From the NCBI GenBank assembly GCA_027620495.1, contig JAQCEA010000013.1, forward strand, positions 1-64,000: a DNA stretch of 64,000 bases. The letters run 5' to 3'. Under the pieces are notes generated by a model, which saw only the letters and a list, made by a program, of their open reading frames with translations, did not search any database and was not told the DNA's origin. A program made the position numbers and the translations under genes. Shown one piece after another: positions 28,711 to 36,815 of this stretch. Each line of letters starts with the position of its first letter. Position 1 is the first letter of the stretch. Origin of the DNA: Pseudomonadota bacterium. GTDB lineage: Bacteria; Pseudomonadota; Alphaproteobacteria; Puniceispirillales; Puniceispirillaceae.

Positions 28711-28763
28711 TCATACCCAAGCGCTAATCATAGGGTCTTGAACAAATTCTGCCCCCGCAATCA
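28711..28763 (+). repeat. 53-bp tRNA-tail-like dispersed repeat, copy 4
   Basis: This is the most diverged of the two central-type copies. It differs from copy 2 at three positions, including the second-last CCA base (TCA here). It sits upstream of ectC, between it and the hydroxylase gene at 28867. With copy 3 it brackets the whole fatty-acid-oxidation/HAAT/thiolase/ectC segment as direct repeats. Confidence 0.85.
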
Positions 28764-28866
28764 AACATCCGTCATATGAATTAATTTGCAATTGGAATCC
28801 ATTTGTCATTACCTAAAATCTCATGAAATTTAGAGGCTGAAATATCACAATCGCATGAGGTGCAAC

Positions 28867-29874
28867 ATGGCTAGGCCTTCCTCACCACCCACCAGCACCG
28901 CTGATAATATCAAGCCGAGTCCAAATTCAGAATGGCATTATCATCCGCCCATTCCGATTGATAACAATCCACTATTTTCATGGCCGATACGTTGGAAAGA
29001 CACGCTGATCTATTACCGCGACAGTTGGCTTGTGGTGTCAGAGGGAACAATTTTTGTCCTTCTGGCTGTCCTGTCTTGGCGGTTTTTTAGCCCGGAAATA
29101 GAGTCTGCCCAAAACCTTGACTGGTCATGGGTTGGCGGCATCTGGCTTCGGAATTTCATGGTCTTGTTGGGCGTTGCTGGTGTGTTGCATTATTACTTTT
29201 TTGCCCGAAAACAACAGGGAACAGAGCTGAAATATGTTCCATCCTTCATGTCAAAAGGTAACCGGTTTTTGTTTAACAATCAGCTCTGGGACAATATGTT
29301 TTATGCGCTGGTGAGTGGGGTGTTGATCTGGTCTTGTTATGAAGTGTTGATGTTCTGGGCCATGGCCAATGGTTATGTTCAGATGATCACCTTTCAAGAT
29401 CACCCGATTTGGTTTATTCTTGCCCTGCCGTTGATATTCATCTGGATTGCGTTTCATTTTTACTGTGTGCATCGGTTGCTTCATGTCAAATTTCTGTATG
29501 GTCCGATCCATTCGTTACACCATAGAAATATTGCCACTGGCCCGTTTTCTGGTGTTTCTATGCATCCCGTTGAGCATCTATTTTACTTTTCATCGGTTCT
29601 GATCCATCTGGTTGTGCCAACGCATCCCGTGCATATTATTTTTCATCTCTTCGCGCTCTCTTTGGGGGCGGTGTTTGGCCATACCGGGTTCGACGCCCTT
29701 TTGGTGAAGAATAAAAAACGTCTAGCTATTGGCCATTTCCACCATCAGCTTCATCACCGATATTTTGATTGCAATTATGGGTCTGTAGATATGCCGTGGG
29801 ACAAATGGTTTGGCACCTTTCATGACGGCAGTCAAAACGCAATGAAACGGATCAGAGCGTCACGGAAGCTTTGA
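28867..29874 (+). CDS. Sterol desaturase / fatty acid hydroxylase family membrane protein
   Basis: This is a membrane-bound di-iron oxygenase of about 335 residues. The ATG at 28867, behind GAGGTG, is preferred over the one at 28855. Four to five hydrophobic helices and the histidine boxes HRLLH, HSLHH and HHQLHHRYFDCNYG are visible in the second half, in the spacing typical of the family. The substrate (a lipid or alcohol) cannot be inferred. It stands alone on the plus strand after repeat copy 4. Confidence 0.85.
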   Translation: MARPSSPPTSTADNIKPSPNSEWHYHPPIPIDNNPLFSWPIRWKDTLIYYRDSWLVVSEGTIFVLLAVLSWRFFSPEIESAQNLDWSWVGGIWLRNFMVLLGVAGVLHYYFFARKQQGTELKYVPSFMSKGNRFLFNNQLWDNMFYALVSGVLIWSCYEVLMFWAMANGYVQMITFQDHPIWFILALPLIFIWIAFHFYCVHRLLHVKFLYGPIHSLHHRNIATGPFSGVSMHPVEHLFYFSSVLIHLVVPTHPVHIIFHLFALSLGAVFGHTGFDALLVKNKKRLAIGHFHHQLHHRYFDCNYGSVDMPWDKWFGTFHDGSQNAMKRIRASRKL

Positions 29875-30089
29875 CTAAAATACATTGGCATAGGATCAAG
29901 CCACGCAATCTTCAGATGATAAACTAGGGGACGTAAATTTAAGTTATTGTAAGATAATATGAAATTTAGCGTTTATGGTAACGGGGTGACGAACGCCTAT
30001 GCCCTTATAAATTATCAAAAGGCGGGTGAGACTTATTCTCTCGTTCCCGGGGTTTATATGGGCATGACATTATCGGGTGCGAGGACAAT

Positions 30090-31646
30090 ATGAACGAGAA
30101 TATTGAGGCCAAAAGACGTCATGCTGGGCGAGGCGGGCGCCGCCAAAGGGCCGACACTGGCGCATCGCAGATTGCCGAGGCACTCTCGCACAAGCGTATC
30201 ATCGGCCTGGGCGGCACACATTCACCATTGGATGATGCAGAGGTTGCAATTATCCATGACACCGCGATAACGCTGCTGGCTGAAACTGGCCTCAGTGAAC
30301 CATCGAAAACTGTCGTGGATATGGTCACTGCTGCGGGTGGCTTTTTGGATGACCAGCATCGTTTGCGGTTCCCAGAAACCTTGGTATCTGCGGCAATCGC
30401 CGGATTGCGCCGTGATATCAAACTATGGGGACGCGGTGGTGACACAGACCTTGATCTGGCACCCGGCCATGTGTTTGTTGGCACCGGTGGCGCATCACCA
30501 CTGGTCTATGATTCGGCGCTTGGAAAATATCGCGAATCTGGTTTGTCCGATCTGTATGATGCGGCGTGCCTTGTCGATCAGCTGAACCATATTCATTTTT
30601 TCAGCCGGCCGCTGGTGGCGCGGGACATGCCTGACATGCGTCATCTCGACGTGAACACGGCCTATGCCTGTCTTGCAGGTACACGCAAACATGCTTTCAT
30701 CAGTGCAAGCACACCAGCAAGCGTACGTGATATTGCCCAAATATGTTACCAGCTTGCTGGATCAAAAGACGCTTTTTGCCAACGCCCATTCCTGTCAATC
30801 AACGTGAATCATGTGGTCCCACCAATGCGGTTTGACCCAGGCGCGCTCGATGTGATGATGGAAGCGGTGCGTTGCGGTATACCGGTTATGGTCAACACCT
30901 TTGGTCAGCTTGGCGCGTCAAGTCCGGTTACAATCGCTGGCTGTGTCGCGCAAACAACCGCAGAAACGCTTGCCGGAATGGTGATCGCTTGGCTGGTTGA
31001 TCCTGCTGCCAAAGCGGTTTTTGGTCCGCGCCCGATGATCACTGATCTGCGCACCGGCGCCATGGCGGGCGGCGGCGGAGAACAAGCCGCTTTAACGGCT
31101 GCGTCTATGCAGATGGCGCGGCATTATGGCTTTGCATCATCCACCATTGCGGGCGCTACTGACAGCAAGATTCCCGATGCACAAAGCGGGTACGAAAAAT
31201 GTCTCACGGTGGCTCAAGCGGTATATGCCGGTGCCAATATTGTGACACAGGCATGTGGCGCACAGGCCGGTTTGATGGGAATCTCGTTGCAAGCCATGGT
31301 CATAGACAATGATATGCTTGGGGCCATTCTTCGCTCTACCGCGAAGGTTGATGTTTCGGCGGAAACTGTATCTGCGGCGGCGATTGGCAAGGTGGCTACA
31401 GGTATCGGGCATTTTCTGGGAGAGGCAGAAACCTACGCCCGGATGCATTCGGATTTTCTTTATCCAGAGCTTGCTGACAGACGCACCATTGATGTTTGGC
31501 AAGCCGCCGGCAGTCGCGATATCCGTGCGCGGGCTGCCGATCGGGTCACAGATTTACTATCATCACAGCGCCCCTATTATATTGATCCGGAAAGTGACGT
31601 CATCCTTCGTGCGGCACTGCCAATCAAACTGGCACCACCTGCCTAG
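30090..31646 (+). CDS. MttB-family (trimethylamine methyltransferase-like) protein without pyrrolysine
   Basis: This is a 518-residue TIM-barrel protein of the MttB superfamily, recognised by PGHVFVGTGGASPLVYDSAL, the PPMRFDPGALDVMMEAV region and GGGEQAALTAASMQMARHYG. MttB proper needs an in-frame UAG read as pyrrolysine; this frame is open throughout with no such codon. Non-pyrrolysine members such as MtgB demethylate glycine betaine or other quaternary amines with a corrinoid protein. No corrinoid protein or activase gene is in the window. AGGACAAT precedes the ATG. Substrate unknown, probably a methylated amine. Confidence 0.85.
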   Translation: MNENIEAKRRHAGRGGRRQRADTGASQIAEALSHKRIIGLGGTHSPLDDAEVAIIHDTAITLLAETGLSEPSKTVVDMVTAAGGFLDDQHRLRFPETLVSAAIAGLRRDIKLWGRGGDTDLDLAPGHVFVGTGGASPLVYDSALGKYRESGLSDLYDAACLVDQLNHIHFFSRPLVARDMPDMRHLDVNTAYACLAGTRKHAFISASTPASVRDIAQICYQLAGSKDAFCQRPFLSINVNHVVPPMRFDPGALDVMMEAVRCGIPVMVNTFGQLGASSPVTIAGCVAQTTAETLAGMVIAWLVDPAAKAVFGPRPMITDLRTGAMAGGGGEQAALTAASMQMARHYGFASSTIAGATDSKIPDAQSGYEKCLTVAQAVYAGANIVTQACGAQAGLMGISLQAMVIDNDMLGAILRSTAKVDVSAETVSAAAIGKVATGIGHFLGEAETYARMHSDFLYPELADRRTIDVWQAAGSRDIRARAADRVTDLLSSQRPYYIDPESDVILRAALPIKLAPPA

Positions 31647-31808
31647 CACCGCTTGGCATCATGCATAATGAGGCCAACGCCTAGTACGTTCGTTGGCGCA
31701 ACAGCAAGTCGGTTTTGGCAGAGGCTGTCTATTGCATCAAATTTACTTTGTTGAAATTCATTTTGATGGCAGAGTGACCACTACATATTCAGCAAGTTGA
31801 AAGCCAAA

Positions 31809-33059
31809 ATGCGGGTATTAATTTCTCTTTCAGCGTTACTGTTATCAGTAATGCTTGTGCAGATGGGCATAGGTGCGCTTCGACCATTTGACAGCATTTC
31901 CGGTGTAGCCCTCGGCTTTAGTAGTTTTGATGTTGGGCTTGTTGCATCTGGGCATTTTATTGGCTTTCTGGGCGGGTGTTTAATTGGCCCCAAACTGGTA
32001 TATCGTGCCGGGCATTCGCGGGCGTTTGCTATCTTTGCTGCCGTTGGCGTGATATCGATTATTGCCCACACGATCCATGCTGATCCATATTTTTGGACCT
32101 TTGCGCGCATATTTGGCGGGCTTGCGGTTGCCGGGTGCTACACGGTTATTGAGAGCTGGCTTCAAGCCAAAGCCACAAACAAAATCCGGGCGCGAGTCTT
32201 CTCCATTTACCGGATTGCTGATTTTGCTGGTCAGATTTTTGCAAACAGCCTGATCGGTGTTCTGACACCAGCAAGCTATATCTCATATAATATACTCGCG
32301 ATGATCATGTGTCTTGCGCTGATCCCGCTAGCCGTCACAGTAAGCAAGGAGCCAGGCCTTCCAAAAACCAATGGGTTTCAGCCATTTATAGCCTATAAAA
32401 TATCACCGCTTGCCACTCTAGGCGTGGTGGTCGCTGGCGTCTCAACTGCGGCTTTTGGCTCGATCGCACCGCTCTATGCAACCGATCTGGGCATGTCTCC
32501 GTTAGAAATTTCATATTTTTTGACCACTGCCGTTATTGGTGGGATCATCATCCACCCGCCAGCAGGGTTTCTTGCCGACCAATTTGATCGCCGGTCAGTT
32601 CTGATGGTGTTTAGCATTCTATCAACGATTGTGTGTTTGGCGATTGGCAGTGGTATCGTTGAACCTGTGGCGCATAGCATAACCAGCCCGTTGCTATTTG
32701 CCTTGCTATTTGGGCTTAGCACCTTTCCGATTTATTCCTTATCGGCGGCACACGCAAATGATTTTGCTATACCTGATGATGTGCTGGATCTCAGCGCATC
32801 TTTAATTTTCTTTTACGCGCTTGGCGCTATTATTTCGCCAATTATTGCAGGCTATTTTATCGGTATATTTGGCACATCATATCTTTTCATTCATATATCA
32901 CTGGCGCATATCGTTTTGATGGCATTTACCGTTATACGCGCCATTGCGCGGCCAGTTTCTGCAGATGATAAGCCATATGTCTATTACCCCCGAACAACAA
33001 TGTTTATCGCAAACATCATCCGTGCGCGTAATGCCGAGGATAAAAGAAACAAAGACTAA
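31809..33059 (+). CDS. MFS transporter (YcaD-like)
   Basis: This is a major facilitator superfamily protein of about 416 residues with twelve predicted helices. The ATG at 31809 (MRVLISLSALLLSVMLVQMG) is preferred over the TTG at 31797. The segment GCYTVIESWLQAKATNKIRA near residue 115 and a DQFDRRSVL loop between helices are characteristic of the YcaD-type branch. Substrate unknown. It follows the MttB-like gene by about 160 bases, and co-function is possible but unproven. Confidence 0.85.
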   Translation: MRVLISLSALLLSVMLVQMGIGALRPFDSISGVALGFSSFDVGLVASGHFIGFLGGCLIGPKLVYRAGHSRAFAIFAAVGVISIIAHTIHADPYFWTFARIFGGLAVAGCYTVIESWLQAKATNKIRARVFSIYRIADFAGQIFANSLIGVLTPASYISYNILAMIMCLALIPLAVTVSKEPGLPKTNGFQPFIAYKISPLATLGVVVAGVSTAAFGSIAPLYATDLGMSPLEISYFLTTAVIGGIIIHPPAGFLADQFDRRSVLMVFSILSTIVCLAIGSGIVEPVAHSITSPLLFALLFGLSTFPIYSLSAAHANDFAIPDDVLDLSASLIFFYALGAIISPIIAGYFIGIFGTSYLFIHISLAHIVLMAFTVIRAIARPVSADDKPYVYYPRTTMFIANIIRARNAEDKRNKD

Positions 33060-33179
33060 TGTTATTGCAAGGCTTAATAACCGCTCCAGACAAGGTCTCT
33101 TTTGTCAAAGAAAACAGGCCCGACCTTCACTTCATCTGCCGCAAGGCAAATTTTGCGACATTATATCTTTGTCTTGATG

Positions 33180-34820
33180 CTAGGTTTCAGCCTCTATGAT
33201 CTGAGCGCGAAGCCTTTTCTTATCGATTTTTCCGACACTTGTTTTGGCGATTTCATCAACCATATCGATGCGGTCAGGCGCGGCCCATTTTGAAATGACT
33301 CCGGCATCGCTAGCCTCTTTAAACGCCATCTTAATCATTTTCTGAATGGCGTTTTTTTGATCAGATGCCGCGGGTTTGTTTGGATTGTCTTGAACCACCA
33401 GTAACATGGGACGTTCCCCCCATAATGGATCAGGAATACCAATTGCCGCAACTTCGGCGACACCGGGTATGGTTGAGGCAATGTTTTCTAGAGTCAGCGA
33501 TGAAACCCATTCGCCCCCTGATTTTATAACATCTTTGACCCGATCGGTAATTATAAGGCTGCCTTCTTCATCAAATCTTCCCACATCTCCGGTATGCATA
33601 TACCCCCCATGCCAAAGCGCTGCTGTCGCGGCTTGATCTTTTAGATAGGCCTTGGTCAACCATGGGGCCCGGGCAACAATTTCACCAACTGTTTTGCCGT
33701 CACGCGGCACATCATTCATCACTTCATCGACAACGCGGATCTCTACCATTGCTGCGGGCCGACCGGTTTTAAGCCTTGCATCAATACGGCCCTCGTCATT
33801 TGGGTCTAGATGCGCCACCGTAAGAAAGGGGCAAGTCTCAGAAAGACCATAAGCAGAGAACAAATTGATGCCTTTTGCTAATGCCCGCTCTGCCAGCCCG
33901 CGCGGCAACGCGGAACCACCAATAATCACTTTCCAATTTGATAGATCAGCCGAAGCTGCCGCATCACAATCTAGTAACATATGCAAAATGGTTGGCACGC
34001 AATGCGAAAACGTCACCTTATGTTCGCTGACAAGTTCCATGAGCCTGTTCGGGACATAGCGGCCCGGGTAAATTTGTTTTAAGCCTAGCATGGTCGCGGC
34101 ATAGGGAAAGCCCCAAGCATGCACATGGAACATTGGCGTAATCGGCATATAAACATCACGATTATGAAAACGGTTATTTGCCGACATCGGCCCTAAGGTT
34201 GCCAAAATGCCCATGGTGTGAAGCACAAGTTGGCGGTGGGAATATGCAACCGCTTTTGGATCACCGGTTGTGCCTGTCGTGTAAAAGGTTGTTGCCCGTA
34301 TGTTTTCGTCAAAGTCGGGGAATGAAAAATTTGGATCGGTGTTTAAAAACAGCTCGTCAAATATCGCTTCAATTTGAAGCATTGTCGGCGGCAATTCAAT
34401 ATCTGGTGAATCGCGCATTATGATCAAACGAACATAACGTTTGACTTGCGGCATCACATCTTCAAGCAATGGCAGAAAATCGACATGAAAAAGAATAACG
34501 TCATCTTCCGCATGATCGATTGTGTAGGCGATTTGCGATGGCGAGAGGCGGATATTCACTGTATGTAATGTTGCGCCCAACATTGGTACCGCAAAAAAAC
34601 TTTCAAGATAACGATGCGTATCCCAATCCATGATCGCAACGACATCACCTTGCCCAACACCAAAACGTTCCAATAGCTGGCCAAAGCGATTGAGGCGTTC
34701 GATGAATTCAACATAGCTATAAGAAGAAAGCCCATCGCTTATGATCTGCTGCTGCGGTGCGTGCTGCAGGGGACCGTTAAGCAATCCTTTGATGAGCAGA
34801 GAAAATTCAGAATTCAACAA
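33180..34820 (-). CDS. Acyl-CoA synthetase (AMP-binding, medium/long-chain type)
   Basis: This is an adenylate-forming ligase of 546 residues that activates a carboxylic acid to its CoA ester. The P-loop-like motif TFYTTGTTGDPKAVAYSH is near residue 190. HVHAWGFPYA, SAYGLSETCPF and the C-terminal KSGGEWVSSLTLENIAS with the HTGDVGRFDEEG hinge are present. It resembles AlkK/FadD and the DMSP-pathway ligase DmdB, which cannot be told apart by eye. It is probably transcribed after the TIM-barrel and desaturase genes. Confidence 0.88.
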   Translation of the reverse strand: MLNSEFSLLIKGLLNGPLQHAPQQQIISDGLSSYSYVEFIERLNRFGQLLERFGVGQGDVVAIMDWDTHRYLESFFAVPMLGATLHTVNIRLSPSQIAYTIDHAEDDVILFHVDFLPLLEDVMPQVKRYVRLIIMRDSPDIELPPTMLQIEAIFDELFLNTDPNFSFPDFDENIRATTFYTTGTTGDPKAVAYSHRQLVLHTMGILATLGPMSANNRFHNRDVYMPITPMFHVHAWGFPYAATMLGLKQIYPGRYVPNRLMELVSEHKVTFSHCVPTILHMLLDCDAAASADLSNWKVIIGGSALPRGLAERALAKGINLFSAYGLSETCPFLTVAHLDPNDEGRIDARLKTGRPAAMVEIRVVDEVMNDVPRDGKTVGEIVARAPWLTKAYLKDQAATAALWHGGYMHTGDVGRFDEEGSLIITDRVKDVIKSGGEWVSSLTLENIASTIPGVAEVAAIGIPDPLWGERPMLLVVQDNPNKPAASDQKNAIQKMIKMAFKEASDAGVISKWAAPDRIDMVDEIAKTSVGKIDKKRLRAQIIEAET

Positions 34821-34924
34821 TTATCCTCTCTTCGCATTGGTGCATATCGCGTTACTGCGCGGCTGGCTGTGTCTTTGCTGTTTGCATTGATCGGTGTCTT
34901 GACCAAGGCAATTTACAAACACCG

Positions 34925-35776
34925 CTAACGGCGTTCTAGATCAGACCAGATGTCTGTCACCCAGCTTTTTATTTGCAAAGCCTCTTGCCAACGGTTGGAC
35001 AGTTCGCGGCCATGTGAATCAGTCATCGCATATTCTGGCGGCCCAAGTTCACATAAGAAAATGCAATCGCCATCCGCATTGCGCTGACGCCAGCTAACCA
35101 GACCGTCACGCCACCATTGTTTAAATAATTCGACCCATTTTTGATGTTGAGGGAAATCCAACTGAAGCTGGATTTGTTGGCGGCTGGCGACGCGCCCTTG
35201 AAAACTGTCTGACCTTTCAATAATGCGCTGGATCAGCCCAGCATCACGCTCGGCAAGCGGCAGCTTGAATTCGCGGTCAACGACAAAATGCGACAGATCC
35301 GCACAAAGCCGCATTTCCGGTACCGCATCCAGCAAACATAAAGTGGCGTATAGGTCGTTGGTTATGCAATTTCGGTGCGTTTCAAACTGGATTGGCATGC
35401 CCAGCTTTTCAGACATCTCCATCCATTTGCGGATCACCGGTATCATTCCATCAACAGACAGCGGCATCACTTGACCGATCACATCAACAAAGGGCGCGCC
35501 AAAATCTTTTGCCATTAACAAGGTGTCATGCAACGAGTCGATGGTTTTGGGAAAAGCAACGATTAGGGGGGTGAGTCCGCAACGTTCCATGTGGGGCCGA
35601 ACCGCGTGCGCCTGTTCCACATCGCCTGCGCCAAGGTCAATCGCCATGCCATCATAACCGGCTGACGCTACCATCTCGCATATCTGATCAAACGGCAAAA
35701 TAACGCCGCTTTGATCATGCGGCATCATCGCCCAAAGCGAGGTATAAAACTTTAAGTGCCGCGTTGCGCCGCTCAC
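34925..35776 (-). CDS. Xylose-isomerase-like TIM-barrel protein (sugar phosphate isomerase/epimerase family)
   Basis: This is a 283-residue protein of the AP-endonuclease-2 / xylose isomerase-like fold. Metal ligands are suggested by QFETHRNC near residue 155 and LCADLSHFVVD near residue 185. It starts with GTG three bases after the desaturase stop, so the two are coupled. The exact reaction is unknown; family members isomerise or epimerise sugars and related acids. Confidence 0.75.
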   Translation of the reverse strand: MSGATRHLKFYTSLWAMMPHDQSGVILPFDQICEMVASAGYDGMAIDLGAGDVEQAHAVRPHMERCGLTPLIVAFPKTIDSLHDTLLMAKDFGAPFVDVIGQVMPLSVDGMIPVIRKWMEMSEKLGMPIQFETHRNCITNDLYATLCLLDAVPEMRLCADLSHFVVDREFKLPLAERDAGLIQRIIERSDSFQGRVASRQQIQLQLDFPQHQKWVELFKQWWRDGLVSWRQRNADGDCIFLCELGPPEYAMTDSHGRELSNRWQEALQIKSWVTDIWSDLERR

Positions 35777-35779
35777 CTG

Positions 35780-36760
35780 TTACGCTTCCAACTGAATATG
35801 TTTGCCATTGCCGGTCGGCACCACCCAGACTTCGTTGGTTGGCCATTGGCTTTCATCTTTTTGGGCAAGCTTGCGGATGACTTCAATTTGAAATTCGATC
35901 CATCCCATTCGATGTACCGGTCCCGCAATCGCCTCAATTTTGTCATTTAGTTTGCGTAATTGCCAAAATGGTACAGATGGGTAGCTATGATGCGCGGTGT
36001 GGTAGGGCATCTGCCAGCATAACCAGCGCATCAACGCGTTGGTACGCGTAGATCGGGTATTATTCAAAATATCAGCTTCATGCGACAGCCCAAGATGCTC
36101 TATGGTGTTTTGTAACTGATGCACAGGTTTGGTCAAAAGCATCGGCAGCAGCCAAAATGTGACCGCAGCCCAGCTTTCCAGATACAGAGAAATCAAAAAA
36201 ATCAGCCCATAACCGGCAAGATGCCATCGCGATTCTCTAATAATTTTACCCTCATGCGTTGCCCCGATATAGGGTTCGATAATAATGCCGCGCGCCCTGC
36301 GAATGATGCCGACGAAACGATTGCGCCAATAAGTAATGCCACTCATCCACAGTAAATAACTGCCGAGAGTGTAGGGCGCACGGGTCAATTCGCCATCGCG
36401 TTCCCAATCTTGGGTCCAGCGGTGGTGGGCAAAATGCATGACCTGATCATAGTCGCGGGGAAACAGCATGATAAAGCCAATTACCCGACCAAAAAACTCA
36501 TTCAGATATTTTGTTTTGAAAACTGTCCAGTGAGATAACTCGTGCTGTCCGGCATAAAGGAAATTGATGGCAATGCCGAGCATTGCACCGGTAAGAAGCA
36601 CCCACCAGCTGCCAAGCACCAGATAATGGGCATAGCCAAGCGCCAAAATCGTGCCAAGATGGCTACCGATTTGCAGAAAGCCAAAAGCATCGGATTTTGT
36701 ATTCAGTTTTTTCAGTTCACTTGGTTGCAAAAGCTTTCGTGTGGAAAATGACTCTTCCAT
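35780..36760 (-). CDS. Fatty acid desaturase family membrane protein
   Basis: This is a 326-residue membrane di-iron enzyme with the three histidine boxes in order: HELSH (about residue 75), HFAHH (about 107) and HTAHH (about 257), separated by hydrophobic helices. It introduces a double bond or hydroxyl into an acyl chain or similar substrate. Its neighbours, the TIM-barrel protein and the acyl-CoA synthetase downstream, suggest a small lipid or carboxylate pathway, but the substrate is not shown. Confidence 0.85.
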   Translation of the reverse strand: MEESFSTRKLLQPSELKKLNTKSDAFGFLQIGSHLGTILALGYAHYLVLGSWWVLLTGAMLGIAINFLYAGQHELSHWTVFKTKYLNEFFGRVIGFIMLFPRDYDQVMHFAHHRWTQDWERDGELTRAPYTLGSYLLWMSGITYWRNRFVGIIRRARGIIIEPYIGATHEGKIIRESRWHLAGYGLIFLISLYLESWAAVTFWLLPMLLTKPVHQLQNTIEHLGLSHEADILNNTRSTRTNALMRWLCWQMPYHTAHHSYPSVPFWQLRKLNDKIEAIAGPVHRMGWIEFQIEVIRKLAQKDESQWPTNEVWVVPTGNGKHIQLEA

Positions 36761-36815
36761 GGGCTACCCCTTTACCAAATTCGAAAAAAAATCTGATCCT
36801 ATGTTCTAAAGAGTG

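Noticed and set aside
7917-28763. The repeats as functional tRNA genes
   Set aside because: Only the last ~20 bases look like tRNA. The upstream 33 bases cannot form the D-arm, anticodon arm or full T-arm.
7917-28763. The four repeats as a CRISPR array
   Set aside because: Spacing is 4-9 kb, with genes between copies and no cas genes.
30090-31646. Pyrrolysine-containing MttB
   Set aside because: The frame contains no in-frame TAG, and no pyl genes are visible.
31673-31697. Inverted repeat GCCAACG/CGTTGGC after the MttB-like gene as a terminator
   Set aside because: The stem is only seven pairs with an 11-base loop and no T-run. It could be chance.
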